Assembly (NCBI GenBank): GCA_024641805.1
Contig: JAHECJ010000041.1
Coordinates: forward strand, 1 to 9,678
Source: Desulfococcus sp.
GTDB lineage: Bacteria > Desulfobacterota > Desulfobacteria > Desulfobacterales > Desulfosalsimonadaceae
Reading direction: 5' to 3'
Length of the DNA stretch: 9,678 nt
Below are positions 6,297-9,678 of the stretch, piece by piece (position 1 is the first letter of the stretch; each line of letters begins with the position of its first letter). The notes under the pieces are model-generated. The model was not told the DNA's origin. It made no database searches and saw nothing but the letters and a program-made list of their open reading frames with translations. A program made the translations under genes and the position numbers.

Positions 6297-7358
6297 TTAC
6301 ATTTTCCCCCGCTCCTGTGCAATCCGGAGATAGGTTTCCATTCCGGTTTTGGGCGGCAGATACTGATCCGCATCGGACTTTTTCACCAGGCGGACTGCAT
6401 CCGTGGGACAGGTGGAGACGCATAATCCGCAGCCGATACATCGTTTCAGATTGAGCACGGCTTTTTCATCCTTCATTTCTATGGCTTCCATCTGGCATCG
6501 GTCGACGCAGGTTTCACACCCTATGCATTCTTCTGCGTCAATTCGGGCGAAGTAGTTACTCTGGACCGCGGCCGCCGGGTTGTCCTGTTTTTTGAGCGAT
6601 CTGAGGATGCCGCAGCAGTCTCCGCAGCAACTGCACATCCCGCCGACATGCTGAGAGTTGAACGGCTGCATGACAAGCCCGGCAGCTTCGTTTTTCCGGG
6701 CTATTTCCTTGGCCTCTTCCCTGTCAATATACCTGCCCATGTGATTGTCCACATAATAACTCGCATGCGACCCGAACAGAAAACAAGCTTCCATGGGCTT
6801 GTCACATCCCTGACCGATTTTTTTGGCGGTTGTCCGGCAAATGCAGGGCGCAACGGCTATAATCTTCTGATCGTCAAAAATTTTCATTACATCTTCATAG
6901 GGAGCAATGGGCCATTCACTGACCAGTTCACGGTTGATGGGAATCGTTCGCATAACCGGCGTACTCCAGGCCTGAAAAGATTTGCCCAGTGCTTCATGAT
7001 AATATTCTTCCAGATCCCTGGCCAGAGCTTCATCCACGGTGTTTAACTGGAATTCAAAAATCCCCACCACAAACGGAATTGATCCGTATCTGGCAACCCC
7101 ATTCTTTTTCTGACGGAATAAAAGGCCCCGTGTTGCCATGGCCTCCAGATGTTCGGCGGTGCTGCCCTTCGGAAGATTCAGTCTTTCAGCCACACTGTCG
7201 GCGGTTTCCAGCATGGGGGTCATCATCAGAAACATTTCCGCATCCGCTTCCGAGAATATCTGTTTGAGGATTTTTATCTCCACCCCGTTTTTTGTCGCCG
7301 GAAAACCCGTACCCATATCGTCCAACCGCTGTCTGAGCTGTTCAAAAATATTATCCAT
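6297..7358 (-). CDS. Winged-helix-like / multi-cluster Fe-S protein (putative redox-responsive regulator)
   Basis: This 353-residue protein has an unusual domain order. Residues about 38-100 look like a winged helix-turn-helix (ADSVAERLNLPKGSTAEHLE, then RGLLFRQKKNGVARYG). A middle part carries CxC at Cys172/174 plus Cys185 and Cys192, then a cysteine knot CSCCGDCC (Cys242, 244, 245, 248, 249). The C-terminus is a two-cluster ferredoxin with Cys278, 281, 284, 288 and Cys307, 310, 313, 317. I know similar ~350-residue '4Fe-4S binding proteins' from anaerobes but no established function. The architecture suggests either Fe-S-based redox sensing or an electron-transfer protein with a former DNA-binding fold. 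The start is the ATG at 7358 because AGGGGGG lies five bases upstream; a frame extension to a TTG at 7382 would cover that site. It lies 107 bases downstream of the nitroreductase on the same strand with no terminator between, so co-transcription is likely. Confidence 0.85.
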   Translation of the reverse strand: MDNIFEQLRQRLDDMGTGFPATKNGVEIKILKQIFSEADAEMFLMMTPMLETADSVAERLNLPKGSTAEHLEAMATRGLLFRQKKNGVARYGSIPFVVGIFEFQLNTVDEALARDLEEYYHEALGKSFQAWSTPVMRTIPINRELVSEWPIAPYEDVMKIFDDQKIIAVAPCICRTTAKKIGQGCDKPMEACFLFGSHASYYVDNHMGRYIDREEAKEIARKNEAAGLVMQPFNSQHVGGMCSCCGDCCGILRSLKKQDNPAAAVQSNYFARIDAEECIGCETCVDRCQMEAIEMKDEKAVLNLKRCIGCGLCVSTCPTDAVRLVKKSDADQYLPPKTGMETYLRIAQERGKM

Positions 7359-7363
7359 TTTTA

Positions 7364-7370
7364 CCCCCCT
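7364..7370 (-). promoter_or_regulatory. Shine-Dalgarno site that fixes the start at 7358
   Basis: The minus strand reads AGGGGGG-TAAAA-ATG. This purine-rich site at five-base spacing supports the ATG at 7358 over the in-frame TTG at 7382. Confidence 0.75.
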
Positions 7371-7465
7371 GACCCGGATCAACCGGAAAAGTTAACGATA
7401 AATAAAACGAAAGTTTGAAGTGGCCAAAAGTTGATGATTGCGCGTTGGCTCAGTCCATGATTTTA

Positions 7466-8290
7466 TCAGACCCAGGTGACCTGAGGCGCATTCCGCAAAG
7501 GCAGCCGGTGGTATTTGTATTTCGGGTATCCAACCATGGCCACCCCATAGCATGCGTGTCCTTCCGGAAGTCCCAACGCTTTTTGCAGCGGCGGCCAGAA
7601 CATGGCGGCGGCACCGAAAAATCCGCCCCAGCAGGTCCCCAGTCCCAGGGGTGGGGCTGCCAGTTCCAGGTATGTCATGGCGATTGTGCAGGCGGTCTGG
7701 GCGGTCATGTCCGCCTGTAGACCATGGGCCAGAATCACATGGGGTGCGTCACGACAGACCACATCAATCCCGAATTCCCAGGCACCCACCACCAACTCCA
7801 TATGCATTTTTGCTGCCATGGCGGGCTGCTCCTTTATCATATACTTCATCCAGTCAATGACCATGCCGATCTGACGCCGAAGTTCATCTGAATCATAAAC
7901 GACATGCCATCGGACCGGCTGGGTATTATGGCCTGACGGCGCATAGGATGCGATTTGAATCAGCCTGGAAAGCGTGTCCCGGTCAACGGTTTCTTTTTTA
8001 TATGTCCGGATCGACCGGCGGCTGCGCAGAAAATATTCCGCGCGGTCCGCATCCATCACCCATTCTTTTTTCACCGGGGGGCATTGTTCCGTCGACATGC
8101 GTTTGAGAGAGATTGCGGCCGTGGGGCACACCGCCACGCAATGACCGCAGTTGATGCATAATTCATCCGCCCCTGCCACAGGGACCGGAATGGATTTTTT
8201 ATCTTTTAACACGATAATCTTAATCGGGCATTCGTCAACACAAATTCCGTCACGATTACATTTGTCCGGATTGACTTCAAACAGACCCAT
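7466..8290 (-). CDS. Ferredoxin-nitroreductase fusion protein (FMN-dependent)
   Basis: This 274-residue cytoplasmic protein joins an N-terminal two-cluster ferredoxin (1-65) to a nitroreductase domain (about 80-270). Such fusions are common in anaerobes and are thought to feed ferredoxin electrons to FMN for reduction of nitro compounds, quinones or related substrates; the true substrate is unknown. FMN-site features are RRSIR (91-95), SYAPSGHNTQP (115-125), GLGTCWGGFF (216-225) and GYPKYKYHRLPLR (254-266). The second cluster is complete (Cys45, 48, 51, 55). The first has Cys11, Asp14, Cys17 and Cys21, so Asp replaces the second cysteine. The ATG at 8290 is preceded by AAAGGAG (8297-8303) at six bases. 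It is the first gene of its unit, with the winged-helix Fe-S gene downstream. The structured region at 8311-8387 suggests a controlled promoter. Confidence 0.92.
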   Translation of the reverse strand: MGLFEVNPDKCNRDGICVDECPIKIIVLKDKKSIPVPVAGADELCINCGHCVAVCPTAAISLKRMSTEQCPPVKKEWVMDADRAEYFLRSRRSIRTYKKETVDRDTLSRLIQIASYAPSGHNTQPVRWHVVYDSDELRRQIGMVIDWMKYMIKEQPAMAAKMHMELVVGAWEFGIDVVCRDAPHVILAHGLQADMTAQTACTIAMTYLELAAPPLGLGTCWGGFFGAAAMFWPPLQKALGLPEGHACYGVAMVGYPKYKYHRLPLRNAPQVTWV

Positions 8291-8310
8291 GAGACGCTCC
8301 TTTGTTTTTT

Positions 8311-8338
8311 GGGTAATTGCTTCTATTTTAAATTACCC
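8311..8338. promoter_or_regulatory. Inverted repeat GGGTAATT/AATTACCC, candidate operator or leader hairpin
   Basis: GGGTAATT (8311-8318) and AATTACCC (8331-8338) are perfect 8-bp inverted repeats with a 12-base spacer. They lie 21-48 bases upstream of the nitroreductase ATG and overlap both possible -10 boxes. A repressor bound here would block the promoter; alternatively the transcript could fold near the ribosome binding site. Confidence 0.55.
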
Positions 8339-8363
8339 TATGACGGGACAAAACGGATGTCAA
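8335..8363 (-). promoter_or_regulatory. Candidate sigma70-type promoter of the nitroreductase gene
   Basis: On the minus strand a perfect TTGACA (plus 8358-8363) is followed after 17 bases by TAGGGT (plus 8335-8340), a poor -10 match. A better -10, TAAAAT (plus 8325-8330), lies slightly downstream but then lacks a good -35. A strong -35 with a weak -10 is compatible with regulated expression. Inferred from motifs only. Confidence 0.4.
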
Positions 8364-8373
8364 TAATAAATAG

Positions 8374-8387
8374 AACGAACGCTCGTT
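8374..8387. promoter_or_regulatory. TetR-operator-like dyad AACGAACGCTCGTT
   Basis: AACGA and TCGTT form a near-perfect 14-bp dyad with one mismatched central pair, in the style of many TetR-family operators (GAACGAACG...CGTTC). Another GAACG half-site follows at 8391-8395. It lies 10 bases upstream of the candidate -35. No TetR gene is in the window, so any cognate regulator would be encoded elsewhere. Confidence 0.45.
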
Positions 8388-8485
8388 TTTGAACGTTTCT
8401 CCGGATTAACAGACTGATTTTTTTGTCATTCACTGAATCTAAATCCGACATTGCCCTGCGAGCCTTCCCTCCCTTGGACCCGCTG

Positions 8486-8523
8486 AAAAAAAAACCTTAT
8501 TCCTTTGTTTCAAAGGAATAAGG
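8486..8523 (-). terminator. Intrinsic terminator of the Sel1-repeat gene
   Basis: A perfect 13-bp stem (CCTTATTCCTTTG at 8495-8507 with CAAAGGAATAAGG at 8511-8523) has a three-base loop. On the minus strand it is followed by nine T residues (A run at 8486-8494). It lies about 95 bases beyond the Sel1 stop and isolates that gene from the nitroreductase unit. Confidence 0.92.
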
Positions 8524-8618
8524 CGCATAGTAAAAATAAAACCCTGAACTTGCCGGTTACCCGATTGAACTCCGGCTTGCGGCAACATTATTGGACCTGA
8601 CGCAACCGGTGAAGAAGA

Positions 8619-9678
8619 TTACATTAAAACCTCCTGGTACAGTTGGTTAAACAGTATTTCAGCGTCAATCATCTGTTGCGGGGTCATCCGACTTTTAATA
8701 ATATTTCGCTGCTGCGATGCAATCTCTTCCCCCTGCACGGCAACCAGCGTCATCCAGGCATAGGCCCTGACATCATCCCGCTCGACGCCGTGGCCGTTAA
8801 AATAGAGCAGTGACAAACTATACTGGGAATTGACATTTCCATTTTTTGCCGCTGTTTCGTACCATTTAAACGCTTTGATAAAATCTCTTTCCACACCGAT
8901 GCCGTTATAGCACATACCGGCAAACCGGTCCTGGGAGTATACACTCCCTCTCATGGCCGCCTTTTCATGCCATTTGGCGGCTTCGGCCAAATCCCTGGTA
9001 ACCCCCACCCCGTTATCGTATAACACCCCCAACCGGCTGAGTGCTTTAAAATAGCCGGCATCGGCCGCCTTCCGATATAATTCGACCGCTTTTCCCAAAT
9101 CCCTGTGGATTCCGTCTTCACCGTTTTCAAACATGACTCCCAGCCCGAACGTTGCCTCACTGGAACCGAGTTCAATCGCTTTATAGCATAATTCAATGGC
9201 TTTCTGCGGATCTTTTTCCATCCCCATACTGCCGTTTAAATACATCATGGCAATCCGGTACATGGATTTGCCGTCACCGGCATCCGCTGCTTTTTGATAC
9301 CACCGCAGGGCCTCACTCTGGTCCGGCTCAACACTGTAACCTTTCTCATACATGACACCGAGGCAGTATAATGCCGGCGGGAAATTATCCTTGGCGGCTT
9401 TCAGAAACCATTCCATGGCCTGTCCGTAGTCCCTGGGCAGTCCGCCCTCGCCGTTGAAATAAAGCATGCCGATGCTGAACCGCGACTGAACCAGTCCCTG
9501 GGCTTCCGCCCGGCGGTACCACTTTAATGCCTCCTGATGGTCTTTCGGAACCCCGTCACCATTGTAAAACATATCCGCGAGATTATGCTGGGCCTGGCCG
9601 TAATCTTCCTCAGCCGCCTTTTCATACCATTGGGCGGCTTTTTCAAGGTCGCGGGGAAACCCATCCCCATTGTCATAC
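8619..9678 (-). CDS. Sel1-repeat (TPR-like) protein, N-terminus beyond the window
   Basis: The open frame runs through the window edge (352 visible codons). The ATG at 9572 lies inside a repeat and is not the real start. Nine Sel1-like repeats of 36-37 residues are visible, each of the form Y-x-N-G-x-G-V-x-R-D-x-x-x-A-x-x-W-Y-x-K-A-A, which stack as paired helices. The last ends in AYAWMTLVAVQGEEIA and a short tail with MTPQQMIDAE, a usual ending for these proteins. Sel1 proteins act as scaffolds for protein-protein contacts, in bacteria often in the periplasm or at the envelope. Any signal peptide would be off the window, so location and partner cannot be told. The gene ends at TAA (8619-8621) and is followed by a strong terminator. 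It appears independent of its neighbours. Confidence 0.9.
   Translation of the reverse strand, partial: YDNGDGFPRDLEKAAQWYEKAAEEDYGQAQHNLADMFYNGDGVPKDHQEALKWYRRAEAQGLVQSRFSIGMLYFNGEGGLPRDYGQAMEWFLKAAKDNFPPALYCLGVMYEKGYSVEPDQSEALRWYQKAADAGDGKSMYRIAMMYLNGSMGMEKDPQKAIELCYKAIELGSSEATFGLGVMFENGEDGIHRDLGKAVELYRKAADAGYFKALSRLGVLYDNGVGVTRDLAEAAKWHEKAAMRGSVYSQDRFAGMCYNGIGVERDFIKAFKWYETAAKNGNVNSQYSLSLLYFNGHGVERDDVRAYAWMTLVAVQGEEIASQQRNIIKSRMTPQQMIDAEILFNQLYQEVLM

Larger units (their letters stand above)
8291..8485. other. Regulatory region upstream of the nitroreductase gene
   Basis: No gene is visible here. With the terminator at 8486-8523 and the Sel1-gene 3' end, it forms the 328-base gap between the nitroreductase and Sel1 genes. 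Between the nitroreductase start and the terminator lie a ribosome binding site, an 8-bp inverted repeat, a candidate promoter and a TetR-operator-like dyad, all described separately. From about 8396 to 8485 I see nothing specific. Confidence 0.6.

Noticed and set aside
6648..7046. 132-codon plus-strand ORF
   Set aside because: It is antisense to the cysteine-rich middle of the winged-helix Fe-S protein and shows no domain of its own.
7359..7382. TTG start at 7382 for the winged-helix Fe-S gene
   Set aside because: The eight extra codons translate the Shine-Dalgarno site of the ATG at 7358.
8552..8576. GCCGG...CCGGC hairpin in the Sel1 gene 3' region
   Set aside because: Only five base pairs around a 15-base loop; the 13-bp stem at 8495-8523 is the convincing terminator.
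8619..9678. Sel1 tandem repeats as a DNA repeat or CRISPR array
   Set aside because: The periodicity is at protein level (36-37 residues) with diverged DNA and no identical direct repeats with spacers.

Overview
The window looks like chromosome from a strictly anaerobic, iron-sulfur-rich bacterium. A sulfate-reducing or syntrophic member of the former Deltaproteobacteria (Desulfobacterales-like) is my best guess. The basis is gene content: a tungsten-type aldehyde ferredoxin oxidoreductase (AOR) family enzyme, a LUD/CCG electron-transfer pair, a ferredoxin-nitroreductase fusion, and an intergenic CCACAGAG-type repeat of a kind I associate with such genomes. No rRNA or other marker is present, so the assignment is inference. 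There are no tRNAs, CRISPR arrays, transposases or phage genes.

Layout. (1) Positions 1-2414, + strand: the 3' part of a polyferredoxin electron-transfer subunit, overlapping by ATGA a 688-residue AOR-family catalytic subunit, closed by a strong intrinsic terminator (2419-2467). (2) Positions 2578-4616, + strand: a two-gene ATGA-coupled unit, a diverged LutB-like LUD-ferredoxin protein plus a LutA/GlpC-like two-CCG-domain protein. It follows a leader with nested inverted repeats. (3) Positions 4617-4963: a convergent, AT-rich, gene-free gap with a perfect 16-bp palindrome. (4) Positions 4964-5995, - strand: an AraC-family regulator. (5) Positions 5996-6296: a non-coding stretch with a repeat-type hairpin that also forms a terminator, and a triple 7-mer. 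(6) Positions 6297-8290, - strand: a ferredoxin-nitroreductase and, downstream of it, a protein joining a winged-helix-like N-terminus to many cysteine motifs. A structured promoter region lies upstream. (7) Positions 8486-9678, - strand: a Sel1-repeat protein whose start lies beyond the window, with its terminator.

How the genes may work together. Almost every enzyme here handles low-potential electrons through [4Fe-4S] clusters. The AOR pair probably oxidises an aldehyde or reduces an acid or acyl-CoA with ferredoxin-type electrons. The LUD/CCG pair resembles the electron-transfer half of lactate or glycolate-type dehydrogenases but has no flavin subunit beside it. The nitroreductase fusion is a ferredoxin-fed flavin reductase. 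The winged-helix/Fe-S protein next to it is the best candidate for an undescribed component: its architecture suggests a redox- or metal-sensing regulator, but this is inferred from sequence alone.

Three start sites deserve attention. The winged-helix/Fe-S gene and the AraC gene can each be extended to a TTG, but the internal ATG is better supported in both. The first gene has no true start in the window.
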